A DNA stretch of 64,000 nt. Source: Microtetraspora niveoalba. Its GTDB lineage: Bacteria > Actinomycetota > Actinomycetes > Streptosporangiales > Streptosporangiaceae. The number at the start of each line of letters is the position of its first letter. Position 1 is the first letter of the stretch. Of this stretch, positions 31,582 through 40,500 are shown one piece after another. The notes under the pieces are model-generated. The model worked only from the letters and a program-made list of their open reading frames with translations, had not been told where the DNA came from and did not search any database. The stretch spans positions 1-64,000 of the forward strand of contig NZ_BBYM01000022.1 of NCBI RefSeq assembly GCF_001570405.1, in the 5' to 3' direction. The position numbers were made by a program, and so were the translations under genes.

Positions 31582-32771
31582 TGCGGACCATCGACTCGCT
31601 CGACGTGAAGGGCCGGCGCGTGCTCGTGCGCGCCGACCTCAACGTCCCTCTCGACGGGGAGACGATCACCGACGACGGGCGGATCCGGGCGTCGCTGCCG
31701 ACGATCAGGACGCTGCTGGACAACGGCGCCAAGGTGATCGTCTGCGCCCACCTGGGCCGCCCCAAGGGTTCGCCCACCCCGAAGTACTCCCTGGCGCCCG
31801 TCGCCCGCCGGCTGTCGGAGCTGCTCGGCGAGCAGGTCGCGTTCGCCTCCGACGTGGTCGGCGAGTCCGCGCAGGCCGTCGTGGCGGCGCTGCAGGACGG
31901 CCAGGTCGCGCTCCTGGAGAACCTGCGCTTCGAGCCGGGTGAGGAGTCCAAGGACGACGCGGTCCGCGGCGCGTTCGCCGACCGGCTGGCCGCGCTGGCC
32001 GAGCTGTACGTCGGCGACGGCTTCGGCGCCGTGCACCGCAAGCACGCCAGCGTCTACGACGTGCCCCAGCGGCTGCCGCACGCCGCCGGCGGGCTGATCG
32101 TGGCCGAGGTCGAGGTGCTCAAGAAGCTCACCGAGGACCCGGCCAGGCCGTACGTCGTGGTGCTGGGCGGCGCGAAGGTCTCCGACAAGCTGGGCGTCAT
32201 CGCCAACCTGCTGTCCAAGGTCGACCGGCTGCTGATCGGCGGCGGCATGGCCTACACCTTCCTCGCGGCCCAGGGCCACGAGGTCGGCGGCTCGCTGCTG
32301 CAGGAGGACCAGATCGACCGGGTGCGCGGCTTCCTCGCCGAGGCGGAGGACCGCGGCGTCGATTTGGTGCTGCCGGTGGACGTGCTCGCCGCGACCGAGT
32401 TCGGGCCGGACGCGCCGCACGAGGTGGTGGACGCGTCCGCGATCCCGGCCGACCGGCAGGGCCTCGACATCGGCCCGCGCACCCGCGAGCTGTTCGCGTC
32501 CAAGCTGGCCGACGCCCGGACGGTGTTCTGGAACGGCCCGATGGGCGTGTTCGAGTTCGACGCGTTCGCGGGCGGGACCCGGGCCGTGGCCGAGGCGCTG
32601 ATCGCGTCCGAGGCGTTCACCGTCGTGGGCGGCGGCGACTCGGCGGCCGCGGTGCGTCGTCTGGGACTGCCGGAGGACGGCTTCTCGCACATCTCGACCG
32701 GTGGCGGGGCGAGCCTCGAATACCTCGAGGGCAAGACCCTGCCCGGACTCGCCGCTCTGGAGGACTCGTGA
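31581..32771 (+). CDS. pgk: Phosphoglycerate kinase
   Basis: A 396-residue enzyme: [33 protein letters not shown], then the nucleotide-domain motifs [22 protein letters not shown] and [11 protein letters not shown]. Complete length. Start overlaps the gap stop by one base; stop overlaps the tpiA GTG. Confidence 0.98.
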
Positions 32772-33550
32772 GCCGCACGCCGCTGATCGCCGGCAACTGG
32801 AAGATGAACCTCAACCACCTCGAGGCCATCAATCTGGTGCAGAAGCTGGCGTTCTCCCTCACCGCCAAGGACTTCGACGCGGTCGAGGTCGCGGTGCTCC
32901 CGCCGTTCACCGACCTGCGCAGCGTGCAGACCCTGGTCGACGGGGACAAGCTGCAGATCGCGTACGGCGGTCAGGACCTGTCCCGGCACGACGCGGGGGC
33001 CTACACCGGCGAGATCTCGGGCGCGATGCTCGCGAAGCTCGGCTGCACCTACGTACTGGTCGGCCACTCGGAGCGGCGGCAGTACCACGGCGAGGACGAG
33101 GCCGTCTGCAACGCCAAGGTGAAGGCGGCCTACCGGCACGGGATCACCCCGATCCTCTGCGTCGGCGAGGGACTGCCGGTCCGCCAGGCCGGCGAGCAGG
33201 TGCCTCACACCCTTGCCCAGCTCGACGGCGCCCTCGACGGGGTGCCCGCCGACCAGGCGAAGTCCGTCGTGGTGGCGTACGAGCCGGTCTGGGCGATCGG
33301 GACCGGCGAGGTCGCGACCCCGGAGGACGCGCAGGAGGTCTGCGGGGCGATCCGGACGCGACTCGCCGAGCTGTACGACGGCGAGGTGGCCGCGGCCGTC
33401 CGTATCCTTTACGGAGGATCGGTCAAGTCCGACAACATCGCCGGGATCATGGCGCAGCCCGACGTGGACGGCGCCCTCGTCGGAGGGGCCAGCCTCGACC
33501 CGGGCGAGTTCGTGAAGATTTCCCGCTTTGGCGAGATGTCCGCGGGCTGA
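32768..33550 (+). CDS. tpiA: Triose-phosphate isomerase
   Basis: A 260-residue TIM barrel: [13 protein letters not shown] (Asn/Lys), VLVGHSERR (catalytic His), [12 protein letters not shown] (catalytic Glu and loop 6), [15 protein letters not shown] start overlapping pgk. Ends the glycolytic operon; secG has its own promoter candidate. Confidence 0.98.
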   Translation: MSRTPLIAGNWKMNLNHLEAINLVQKLAFSLTAKDFDAVEVAVLPPFTDLRSVQTLVDGDKLQIAYGGQDLSRHDAGAYTGEISGAMLAKLGCTYVLVGHSERRQYHGEDEAVCNAKVKAAYRHGITPILCVGEGLPVRQAGEQVPHTLAQLDGALDGVPADQAKSVVVAYEPVWAIGTGEVATPEDAQEVCGAIRTRLAELYDGEVAAAVRILYGGSVKSDNIAGIMAQPDVDGALVGGASLDPGEFVKISRFGEMSAG

Positions 33551-33569
33551 GCCGTTTGGAGGGTGCGAC

Positions 33570-33597
33570 TTGACAACAGGTCGTACCCTCATAGGGC
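33570..33597 (+). promoter_or_regulatory. Candidate secG promoter inside a hairpin
   Basis: TTGACA, 16 bp, then TAGGGC. The -35 sits in the loop of an inverted repeat GGGTGCGAC / GTCGTACCC (33561-33588). Confidence 0.4.
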
Positions 33598-33659
33598 AAG
33601 ATTGAATCGTCACACCGCTGGTGTCGCGCACCCGCGCGGGTCATAGGAACAGGTCAACG

Positions 33660-33890
33660 GTGATTATCGGAATCTCCATCGCCCTCATTCTGTCGAGCGC
33701 CCTGATGGTGCTGCTCGTGCTGCTGCACAAGGGCAAGGGTGGTGGTCTCACAGACATGTTCGGCGGCGGATTCTCGTCGTCGTTCGGCGGGTCGGCGGTG
33801 GTCGAGCGCAACCTCGACCGTCTCACGATCATCACGGGCGTGGTGTGGTTCGTCTGCATCATCGCGCTGGGCCTGCTGCTCAAGCCGTAA
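33660..33890 (+). CDS. secG: Preprotein translocase subunit SecG
   Basis: A 76-residue protein with two membrane helices (~2-22 and ~54-74) and the loop HKGKGGGLTDMFGGGFSSSF typical of actinobacterial SecG. Accessory subunit of SecYEG. GTG start chosen to begin the first helix directly. Confidence 0.92.
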   Translation: MIIGISIALILSSALMVLLVLLHKGKGGGLTDMFGGGFSSSFGGSAVVERNLDRLTIITGVVWFVCIIALGLLLKP

Positions 33891-33895
33891 CGGCC

Positions 33896-33921
33896 GGAAG
33901 GCCGAAACCGGTCAGGCTGTA
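33896..33921 (+). promoter_or_regulatory. SigR-like promoter of rbpA
   Basis: GGAAG, 18 bases, GTA, against the SigR consensus GGAAT-N18/19-GTT; the strongest positions, GGAA and GT, are kept. A second, housekeeping-type candidate TTATCT-N16-TAGATT lies at 33942-33969. Confidence 0.5.
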
Positions 33922-34016
33922 AAAAATCGGGCAGAAATGGCTTATCTGCGGCGACACGTGACATAGATTCATCTTTCCCCCGTGTCCCGCGGGGCGTGAG
34001 AGCGAGGAGTTCATTC

Positions 34017-34364
34017 GTGGGTAGTGGCAACGCGATCCGTGGCAGCCGAGTCGGTGCGGGCCCCATGGGGGAAGCCGAACGCGGCGAGGCGGCCCCCCGA
34101 GTGCGGGTCTCGTTCTGGTGCGCGAACATGCATGAGACGCGTCCCAGCTTCGCCAGCGACGCGGCCATCCCTGAGCACTGGGACTGCCCCCGGTGCGGGC
34201 TTCCGGCCGGTCAGGACGAGGCGAACCCGCCCGCTCCGCCGCGAAACGAGCCGTACAAGACGCACCTCGCGTACGTGAAGGAGCGTCGCAGCGACAAGGA
34301 CGGCGCGCAGATCCTGGCCGAGGCCCTGGAGCGGCTGCGGTCCTCCTCGCGCCCGATCTACTAG
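34017..34364 (+). CDS. rbpA: RNA polymerase-binding protein RbpA
   Basis: A 115-residue actinobacterial transcription activator. It has an N-terminal GSGNAIRGSRVGAGPMGEAE (sigma/DNA contact), a zinc-ribbon core (VSFWCANMHETRPSFA and WDCPRCGLPAG) and a C-terminal sigma-interaction domain (KTHLAYVKERRSDKDGAQIL). It stabilises the open complex with the principal sigma. GTG with GAGGAG seven bases upstream. Confidence 0.97.
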   Translation: MGSGNAIRGSRVGAGPMGEAERGEAAPRVRVSFWCANMHETRPSFASDAAIPEHWDCPRCGLPAGQDEANPPAPPRNEPYKTHLAYVKERRSDKDGAQILAEALERLRSSSRPIY

Positions 34365-34415
34365 GTCGATCCGCTGGTCGGATCCGACCCAGGCCCGTCT
34401 CACGGCACGCACGAC

Positions 34416-34446
34416 AGGCCCCCGTTCCCTGGCGGAACGGGGGCCT
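34416..34446. terminator. Palindromic hairpin between rbpA and gene remnant
   Basis: 13-bp perfect stem AGGCCCCCGTTCC / GGAACGGGGGCCT with a five-base loop. It faces convergent units. Confidence 0.65.
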
Positions 34447-34505
34447 CGCCGTGTCCACGGGGCGGCGATCCACCGAGCCGGAACGCGCATCCGGCCCGGG
34501 GGAGG

Positions 34506-34928
34506 TCAACCGCACCGGATGGTGACGAGGCGCTCGTTGACCAGGGCGAGGCGGCGTTCGATCTCGGGGAGGAAGACCGGGTCGAGCAGGTCCCGGTGCG
34601 CGGCGACGCGGTCCGACGCCTCGCGGGTCGCGTCCTCCACCAGGCGCAGCACATCGTCCCGGCCGGCGGCGACGGCGAGGATGGGCGAACCGAGGTCCAG
34701 CGGGGGAACGGCGGGCCGCCCGTCGGAGGGCAGGACCACGCGCCGCCCGGCCACCCGCAGGATCTGCTCCCCGCCCAGCGGCGCCGCCCGCGCCACCGTC
34801 ACCTCGGCCCGGCCGGTGAGGCGCAGCGCGTCCAGGGCGGCGCCGAGCGCGGCCACCTGCGGGGGGAGACAACAGCAGGCCCGCGTCCGGCGCGGCCAGG
34901 TCGCGGACGAAGGCCGTGCGGCGTACAC
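34506..34928 (-). pseudogene. 5'-truncated, frameshifted remnant of an unknown gene
   Basis: The C-terminal part reads well (QVAALGAALDALRLTGRAEV, then VVLPSDGRPAVPPLDLGSPI, ending VNERLVTIRCG). Its upstream continuation (RTAFVRDLAAPDAGLLLSPP) is in another frame; dropping one C from the C6 tract at 34861-34866 would join them. Protein-like sequence stops at ~34925, where the head-on fragment on the other strand begins. No start or 5' half is present. The family is not recognised. Confidence 0.55.
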
Positions 34929-35022
34929 CGGCTACGGGTACGTCGCGGACGTGTGGCTCGACACCGAGGGCGACATCACCAAGCAGGCCGAGCTCTGCCA
35001 GAGCAGGACGACCGCCGGGTGA
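34921..35022 (+). pseudogene. C-terminal fragment, SH3-like protein remnant (tentative)
   Basis: 34 codons, AYTGYGYVADVWLDTEGDIT then KQAELCQSRTTAG and stop, resemble the closing strands of secreted bacterial SH3-like domain proteins. There is no start or upstream half; the sequence abuts the other strand's remnant. Confidence 0.35.
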
Positions 35023-35046
35023 CTCCGGACGCACCGGGCCCGACCG

Positions 35047-36663
35047 TCAGCCGGCCGTGTTGTCCGCGACGCACTCGCCGTCGACGAAGGTCATCCGCAC
35101 GCCGGTCGTCCAGATGTCCTCGGGGGCGAGCGTGAACGGGTCGCGGTCGAGCACGACCAGGTCGGCCGGGCGGCCCTCCTCGATCGCCCCGGCGGGCGAG
35201 CGGTTCAGCCAGGCCGACCCGGCGGTGTACGCGGTGAGCACGGTGCGCAGGTCGATGCTCTGGCCGGGCAGGAACGGCGTCCCCGCGGTCGGGTAGGACG
35301 CGTGGACCGAGCCGCCCGGTTCGGTCCGGTTGACGGCCACGTGTACGGCCTGCAGCGGGTCGGCGGACGTCACCGGCCAGTCCGACCCGGCCGCCAGCCG
35401 GGTGCCGTGCCGTACGAGGTCGGCGAAGGGGTACTGCCAGGTCGAGCGCTCCTCGCCGAGGTAGGGGATGCACAGCTCGTCCATCTGGGCGTGGTGCGTG
35501 GCCCACAGCGGCTGCAGGTTCGCGGCGACGCCGAGCGCCGCGAAGCGCGGCACGTCCTGCGGCGTGACGATCTGCAGGTGGGCGATGTGGTGCCGGTTCT
35601 CCGGGGACGTGCCGGTCAGGGCGTCCAGCGCCTCCCGTACGGCGCGCTCGCCGATGGCGTGGAAGTGGACCTGGAACCCGTGGGCGTCGAGCTCCTTGAC
35701 GTACCCCTTGAGCAGCTCGGGGTCCACGTAGGACAGGCCGGTCCCGCCGCAGCGGCAGTAGGGCTGGATGACGGCGGCGGTGAAGTTCTCCGCGATGCCG
35801 TCCTGCATGATCTTGACGGAGGTGGCGCGGAACCGCTCCAGCCCCTCGGCGCGGGCGCGTCGCTCCAGCAGCTCGGGGATCTGCTCGGCCCCGCGCGCGC
35901 GGTCCCACCACAGGGCGCCCACCACGCGGGCCTTGAGCCGGCCGTCCGAGGCGGTGGACAGGTACGCGGGGAGCTGGTCGTCCGATCCCGCGTAGGAGCC
36001 CACGATGGCGTCCTGCCAGCCGGTGATGCCGAGTGTGAACAGGTACTGCTGCGCCTCCAGCAGGGCGGCCTCGACGTCGGCGGGGGTCGGGCGGGGCGTG
36101 AGCAGGCCGACGAGATCCATCGCCCCCTCGTGCAGGACGCCGCTCGGGGTGCCGTCGGCGTCGCGCTCGATCCGGCCGTCGACGGGGTCGGGCGTGTCCT
36201 TGGTGATCCCCGCGATTTCGAGCGCGCGGGTGTTCACCCACGCCGCGTGGTGGTCGCGCTGGATCAGGTACGCGGGCCGGTCGAGGAAGTCGAGCTGCGA
36301 GCGGTGGGGGAGCCCTCCGGGGAAGGCCGCCATGTCCCAGCCGCCGCCGCTGATCCACGTCTTCTCGGGATGCGCCGCGGCGAACGCGGAGACGCGCGCC
36401 AGATAGTCGTCGAGTCCGTAGATCTCCGCCAGGTCGCAGGCGGCCCGCTCCAGCCCGGCCTGCACCGGGTGGATGTGGGCGTCGACGAAGCCCGGCGTCA
36501 GCAGCCCGCCGCGCAGGTCCACGGGCTCGGCGGCGGGCGCGAGCCGTACGAGGTCGGCCTCGGCTCCGACGGCGGCGATGACGCCGTCACGCACGAGCAC
36601 GGCCTCGGCGAATCCGCCGGGCGTGAGGACCCGGCCGCCGCGGAACAGGATGGGGGAGCTCAC
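35047..36663 (-). CDS. Amidohydrolase family 3 protein (YtcJ-like)
   Basis: A 538-residue metal-dependent hydrolase. Metal site 1 is GLLTPGFVDAHIHPVQAG; downstream ligands lie in GFQVHFHAIGERAVREAL, HHIAHLQIV and RLAAGSDWPVTSADPLQAV. The C-terminal beta-sandwich half (GRPADLVVLDRDPFTL) is typical. Such proteins often hydrolyse N-substituted amides; the substrate is unknown. The GTG at 36663 has AGAGG eight bases upstream; an in-frame GTG at 36699 would add 12 residues. It lies 137 bp downstream of the FAD oxidase gene on the same strand and may share its transcript. Confidence 0.88.
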   Translation of the reverse strand: MSSPILFRGGRVLTPGGFAEAVLVRDGVIAAVGAEADLVRLAPAAEPVDLRGGLLTPGFVDAHIHPVQAGLERAACDLAEIYGLDDYLARVSAFAAAHPEKTWISGGGWDMAAFPGGLPHRSQLDFLDRPAYLIQRDHHAAWVNTRALEIAGITKDTPDPVDGRIERDADGTPSGVLHEGAMDLVGLLTPRPTPADVEAALLEAQQYLFTLGITGWQDAIVGSYAGSDDQLPAYLSTASDGRLKARVVGALWWDRARGAEQIPELLERRARAEGLERFRATSVKIMQDGIAENFTAAVIQPYCRCGGTGLSYVDPELLKGYVKELDAHGFQVHFHAIGERAVREALDALTGTSPENRHHIAHLQIVTPQDVPRFAALGVAANLQPLWATHHAQMDELCIPYLGEERSTWQYPFADLVRHGTRLAAGSDWPVTSADPLQAVHVAVNRTEPGGSVHASYPTAGTPFLPGQSIDLRTVLTAYTAGSAWLNRSPAGAIEEGRPADLVVLDRDPFTLAPEDIWTTGVRMTFVDGECVADNTAG

Positions 36664-36800
36664 GATGCCAGCCTCTTTCTTGGTGTCGTCGGTTTCCACG
36701 TCATCCGCCGACGTGGTGGCGAGAACGGCGCCCGCGCGCGGGCGAGGTCCGGTGGGGCGTCTCCGGACCCCGGTCCGGGCGAACCTGGCCCGTCAGGGCA

Positions 36801-38198
36801 CTAGTGGCCGGTGATCCGGTCGGCGACGCGGGCCAGCACGGACGTCCTGCTCATGCCCTGCGCCTCGCGCGCGTCCGCCATGCGGTACAGGCGGTACATG
36901 GAGTGGACCCCGAGCCAGCGCAGCGGCTCGGGCTCCCAGGAGCGGACCCGGCGGCCCACCCACGGCAGGCCGGTCAGCGGCGTCTCCCGCCCGAGCACCA
37001 GGTCGCGCAGCGTCCGCCCGGCCACGTTGGTCGTGGTCACGCCGTGTCCGGTGTACCCGCCCGCCCAGCCGATCCCGGTGGCCGGGTCGAGGCCCACCGT
37101 CGCGCACCAGTCGCGCGGCACGCCGAGCACGCCCGACCAGGCGTGCGCCACCCGCGAGGACGCGACGGCGGGGAAGAACGACGTCACCAGCCCCCACAGC
37201 GCGTCCACGGTCCAGTCGTGCGTGTGCCCGCGGTCGTCCACCCGCGAGCCGTACAGGTAGGGGCGGCCGCGGCCGCCGAACGCGATGCGGTCGTCCGCGG
37301 TGCGCTGCGCGTACATGTAGTAGTGGGCCATGTCCCCGAGCAGCTCGCGGCCCTCCCAGCCGATCGCCTCCCAAACCTCCGGGGGCAGCGGCTCGGTGAC
37401 GATCATCGAGCTGTTCATCGGGAGCCAGTCGCGGTGGTGGCCCGGGACGGTCGCGGTGAACCCCTCCGTGCAGCGCAGCACGTGGTGCGCCCGCACGGCG
37501 CCATACGGCGTCACCGCCCGGCCGGGCTCGATCGCCGTCACCGGCGTGCCCTCGAAGAGGTCCACGCCCAGGCCGCGTACGGCGTCCGCCAGACCCCGGG
37601 CGAGCTTGGCGGGCTGGATCCTGGCGCAGTGCGGGCTCCAGGTGGCGGAGACCGCGCCGGACACGCGCATCCGCCCGTCCATCTCGGCGGGCGTGAGCAG
37701 CCGGACGTCCTCCTCGGTCCAGCCCCACTCGCGCTGCGCGGCCAGCTCGGCGCGCAGCCGGGCGTCCTGGGCGGGGCCGCGGGCGACGTTGAACAGCCCT
37801 CCCTTGACGATGTCCGCGTCGATGCCCTCGTCGGCGCAGACCGCGATGACCTCGTCGATCGCGGCGAACATCTCCCGCTGCAGCCGCCGGGTGGCGTCCG
37901 GGCCGTGGGTCTTCGCGTAGCGCTCGGGCGAGCCGGCGAGCGCCCCGGTCAGCCAGCCGCCGTTGCGGCCGGACGCGCCGAAGCCGGCGAACTCCTTCTC
38001 CAGGACCGCCACCCGCAGCGAGGGATCGGCCTTCTTCAGGTAGTAGGCGGTCCACAGGCCGGTGTAGCCGCCTCCGACGATCGCGACGTCCGCGTCCCTG
38101 TCGCCGTCGAGACGGACGCCGGGGGCGGGGATCCCGAGGGATCGGTACCAGAAGGACACATCGCCGTTGACGAAATCTGGGGACAGCGGAGCGTTCAT
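36801..38198 (-). CDS. FAD-dependent oxidoreductase (gamma-glutamylputrescine oxidase-like)
   Basis: A 465-residue member of the DAO/PuuB family. The dinucleotide fold is DVAIVGGGYTGLWTAYYL (~37-54), followed by EKEFAGFGASGRNGGWLTG, the PuuB-type GRNGGW. The C-terminal FAD block is GYTGHGVTTTNVAGRTLRDL. Likely oxidises a polyamine conjugate or other secondary amine. ATG start; divergent from the ACT-GNAT gene with 191 bp between. Confidence 0.88.
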   Translation of the reverse strand: MNAPLSPDFVNGDVSFWYRSLGIPAPGVRLDGDRDADVAIVGGGYTGLWTAYYLKKADPSLRVAVLEKEFAGFGASGRNGGWLTGALAGSPERYAKTHGPDATRRLQREMFAAIDEVIAVCADEGIDADIVKGGLFNVARGPAQDARLRAELAAQREWGWTEEDVRLLTPAEMDGRMRVSGAVSATWSPHCARIQPAKLARGLADAVRGLGVDLFEGTPVTAIEPGRAVTPYGAVRAHHVLRCTEGFTATVPGHHRDWLPMNSSMIVTEPLPPEVWEAIGWEGRELLGDMAHYYMYAQRTADDRIAFGGRGRPYLYGSRVDDRGHTHDWTVDALWGLVTSFFPAVASSRVAHAWSGVLGVPRDWCATVGLDPATGIGWAGGYTGHGVTTTNVAGRTLRDLVLGRETPLTGLPWVGRRVRSWEPEPLRWLGVHSMYRLYRMADAREAQGMSRTSVLARVADRITGH

Positions 38199-38389
38199 GA
38201 GGCATATCCTGCTATATCCGTACCGGTTGGAGAACCTCGCCGCGAAAGTCGTCGCGAAACGGTGGCTGACATGCCGATAACGTCCGTCATCCCAGGATTA
38301 GCCGCGGCGAAACGGTCGGCACACCTCCATGTAGCAATCGCGTAACAGATCTACGACATGATTGCCTCATCACGGAGGGAGCGGTATCG

Positions 38390-39421
38390 ATGGGGTTTCT
38401 GCGGATCAGGACGACGGTGGACGAACGGCCCGGCCGGCTCGCCTCGCTGGCTACGGTGCTGGCCGGCAAGGGCGGGAACATCCTCGGCCTGTCCGTCCAG
38501 CCGGACAGCGACGGCACCGTGGACGAGTTCGTCGCCGACATCCCCGCCTCCCCCGAGACCGTACGCGCGGCCCTGGAGGCCGTCGGCGGTCGCCGTGTCC
38601 AGGTCGTGGCCGCGACCGCCCACGACCTCACCGACGAGCCCACCCGCGCGCTGCTGCTCGCCGCACGGCTGCGCGCCGCGCCCTGGCGGCTTCCGGAGAT
38701 CCTGCGCGAGCTGATGCGGGCCGACGACGCCCGCTGGGTCTACGGCGCCGATCTCTCCGACCTGCCCGACCCGACCCTGCTCACCGTGCCCGTCGCGCCC
38801 AGGCGGGCGATCCGGCTGCGCCGGTCGGGGCTGCCGTTCACGCTCACGGAGGCGGCCCGCGCCGCCGCGCTCGTACGGCTCGCGCAGCCGCCCGCCGAGG
38901 CGCAGGGGGCCGAGCGCCCGGTGCGGCTCGCCGACGGCGCCGAGGCCGTGGTCAGGCCGCTGACGCCGCTCTATCGCGAGGCCGTCCGGGACCTGCACGA
39001 GCGCTGCTCGCCGGAGTCCCGCAGGTTCCGGTACTTCACCTCCATGCCGTCGCTGCCGCCACGGGTGTTCGAGCGGCTCTGCGACCGCGACCACGGCCAC
39101 TCCCTGGTGGCCGGGCACGACGGCCAGGTCGTCGCCCTGGCCAACCTGCTGTTCACCCCGGACCCCGGCATCGCCGAGATGGCCCTCCTCGTCGAGGACC
39201 GCTGGCAGGGGCGCGGTCTCGGCCGCGTCCTCGCCCGGATGCTCATGGAGGCGGCGCGCGACCTCGGGTTCGCCGAGGTCAGGGCGTCCTTCCTCTCCGA
39301 CAACGCGCGGATGCGCGGGCTCCTGCTCTCCCTCGGCGCCACGCTCGCCTACACCGAGGACCCCGGTGTGGTCGAGGCGCGGATCGCCGCGGGTGTGACG
39401 GTGACGGCCTCCCCGAGCTGA
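38390..39421 (+). CDS. ACT-GNAT fusion acetyltransferase (amino-acid-regulated lysine acetyltransferase type)
   Basis: A 343-residue fusion. Residues 1-~80 form an ACT domain (RIRTTVDERPGRLASLATVL, GNILGLSVQPDSDG). Residues ~180-335 are a GNAT domain with the acetyl-CoA loop VEDRWQGRGLGRVLARML and a VVRPLTPLYREAVRDLHERC substrate arm. Actinobacterial ACT-GNAT enzymes acetylate acetyl-CoA synthetase and are tuned by an amino acid such as Cys, Arg or Asn; the ligand here cannot be read. GGAGGG ten bases before the ATG. Confidence 0.85.
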   Translation: MGFLRIRTTVDERPGRLASLATVLAGKGGNILGLSVQPDSDGTVDEFVADIPASPETVRAALEAVGGRRVQVVAATAHDLTDEPTRALLLAARLRAAPWRLPEILRELMRADDARWVYGADLSDLPDPTLLTVPVAPRRAIRLRRSGLPFTLTEAARAAALVRLAQPPAEAQGAERPVRLADGAEAVVRPLTPLYREAVRDLHERCSPESRRFRYFTSMPSLPPRVFERLCDRDHGHSLVAGHDGQVVALANLLFTPDPGIAEMALLVEDRWQGRGLGRVLARMLMEAARDLGFAEVRASFLSDNARMRGLLLSLGATLAYTEDPGVVEARIAAGVTVTASPS

Positions 39422-39437
39422 ACCCGTCACGGCTCGT

Positions 39438-39473
39438 CCCGGCGCGCGGCGGCTCAGGGGGCCGCGCGCCGGG
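39438..39473. terminator. Hairpin between convergent genes
   Basis: 13-bp perfect stem CCCGGCGCGCGGC / GCCGCGCGCCGGG with a 10-base loop; no U-tract. Confidence 0.6.
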
Positions 39474-39482
39474 CCGACCGCG

Positions 39483-40403
39483 TCACGATCCCGGCCGGGC
39501 CGGCCGGGGCTCCTCCGGTGTCACGGCGGCGACGGCGTCGCGGAAGGCGCGGACCCGGGCCGTCTCGGCGTCACGGTGCCACACCAGGCCGAGCGCGGAG
39601 CCGGGAAGGCCGCGCACCGGGACGAACACGACGTCGCGACGGGTGTGGTACCCGGCGGTGGGCCGGCACAGCAACATCGCGCCGCGTCCCGCCGCGACCA
39701 GCGCGATCCCCTCCTGCAGAGTGGTCACCGCCGCGCCGCGCGGGATCGCACCCCCTCCGGGCGTCGTCTCCGGCGCCTGCGCCGAGCGCCAGTACGCGGG
39801 CGCCGGGCCGGCCGGGGAGATGAGCGGGCAGGCGATGAGATCCTCGGCGGAGAGCGACGCCCGTCCGGCGAGTTCGTGGCGTACGGAGACGGCGAGCGTC
39901 TGCTCCTGCTCCGGGAAGACGGGGCCGAGCACCAGGTCGGGCTCCCGGACCGGCAGCAGGACGATGGCCGCGTCCACCTCGCCCCGCCGTACGGCGCCGA
40001 ACGGGTCGGACAGCGCGAGCTCGGCGATCTCGGTGACGCGGCCGGGCCGGGCGGCCTCGAAGGCGGCGACGGCCTTCATGAAACGGCCGTCGGCGGCTCC
40101 CTGGAATCCCAGCCGCAGCACCCCCTCTGTGCCGCGCGCCGCGTCCCGCGCGTCGTCGACGGTCCTCCTGAGCGCGTCGTACGCGGGGCGCAACTCGCAG
40201 AGGAAACGCGCGCCGAACGGGGTGAGCCGGACCCGGCGGCTCGTGCGGTCGACGAGGCGGGCGCCGATCCGGCTTTCCAGCGACCGCAGGAGCTGGCTGA
40301 CGCGACTCTGCGAGACGTACAGGCGTTCGCCCGCCCGGCCGAAGTGCAGCTCCTCGGCGAGGACGATGAAGCACTCCAGCTCTCTGATCTCCAGCCCGCT
40401 CAA
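39483..40403 (-). CDS. LysR family transcriptional regulator
   Basis: A 306-residue regulator with an N-terminal winged HTH (ELECFIVLAEELHFGRAGER, SQSRVSQLLRSLESRIGARL, TPFGARFL) and a periplasmic-binding-like sensor domain. It is divergent from an MFS exporter gene, and the palindrome between them fits self- and target control. The TTG start is set by the family's usual beginning; the upstream SD is weak. Confidence 0.88.
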   Translation of the reverse strand: MSGLEIRELECFIVLAEELHFGRAGERLYVSQSRVSQLLRSLESRIGARLVDRTSRRVRLTPFGARFLCELRPAYDALRRTVDDARDAARGTEGVLRLGFQGAADGRFMKAVAAFEAARPGRVTEIAELALSDPFGAVRRGEVDAAIVLLPVREPDLVLGPVFPEQEQTLAVSVRHELAGRASLSAEDLIACPLISPAGPAPAYWRSAQAPETTPGGGAIPRGAAVTTLQEGIALVAAGRGAMLLCRPTAGYHTRRDVVFVPVRGLPGSALGLVWHRDAETARVRAFRDAVAAVTPEEPRPARPGS

Positions 40404-40429
40404 CGCCGTCCCCGTTCCCGCCCGAATCC

Positions 40430-40444
40430 ATGAGCCACGCTCAT
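40430..40444. promoter_or_regulatory. LysR-box candidate between regulator and exporter
   Basis: ATGAGC-CAC-GCTCAT, a perfect interrupted palindrome with the T-N11-A spacing of LysR sites, 27 bp upstream of the LysR start and 56 bp before the MFS start. Confidence 0.55.
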
Positions 40445-40500
40445 TGAAGGATGAGGGCTTCGCCGTTGTTCCGCGATGCGCCGCTGACCAGGCTGGCGGC

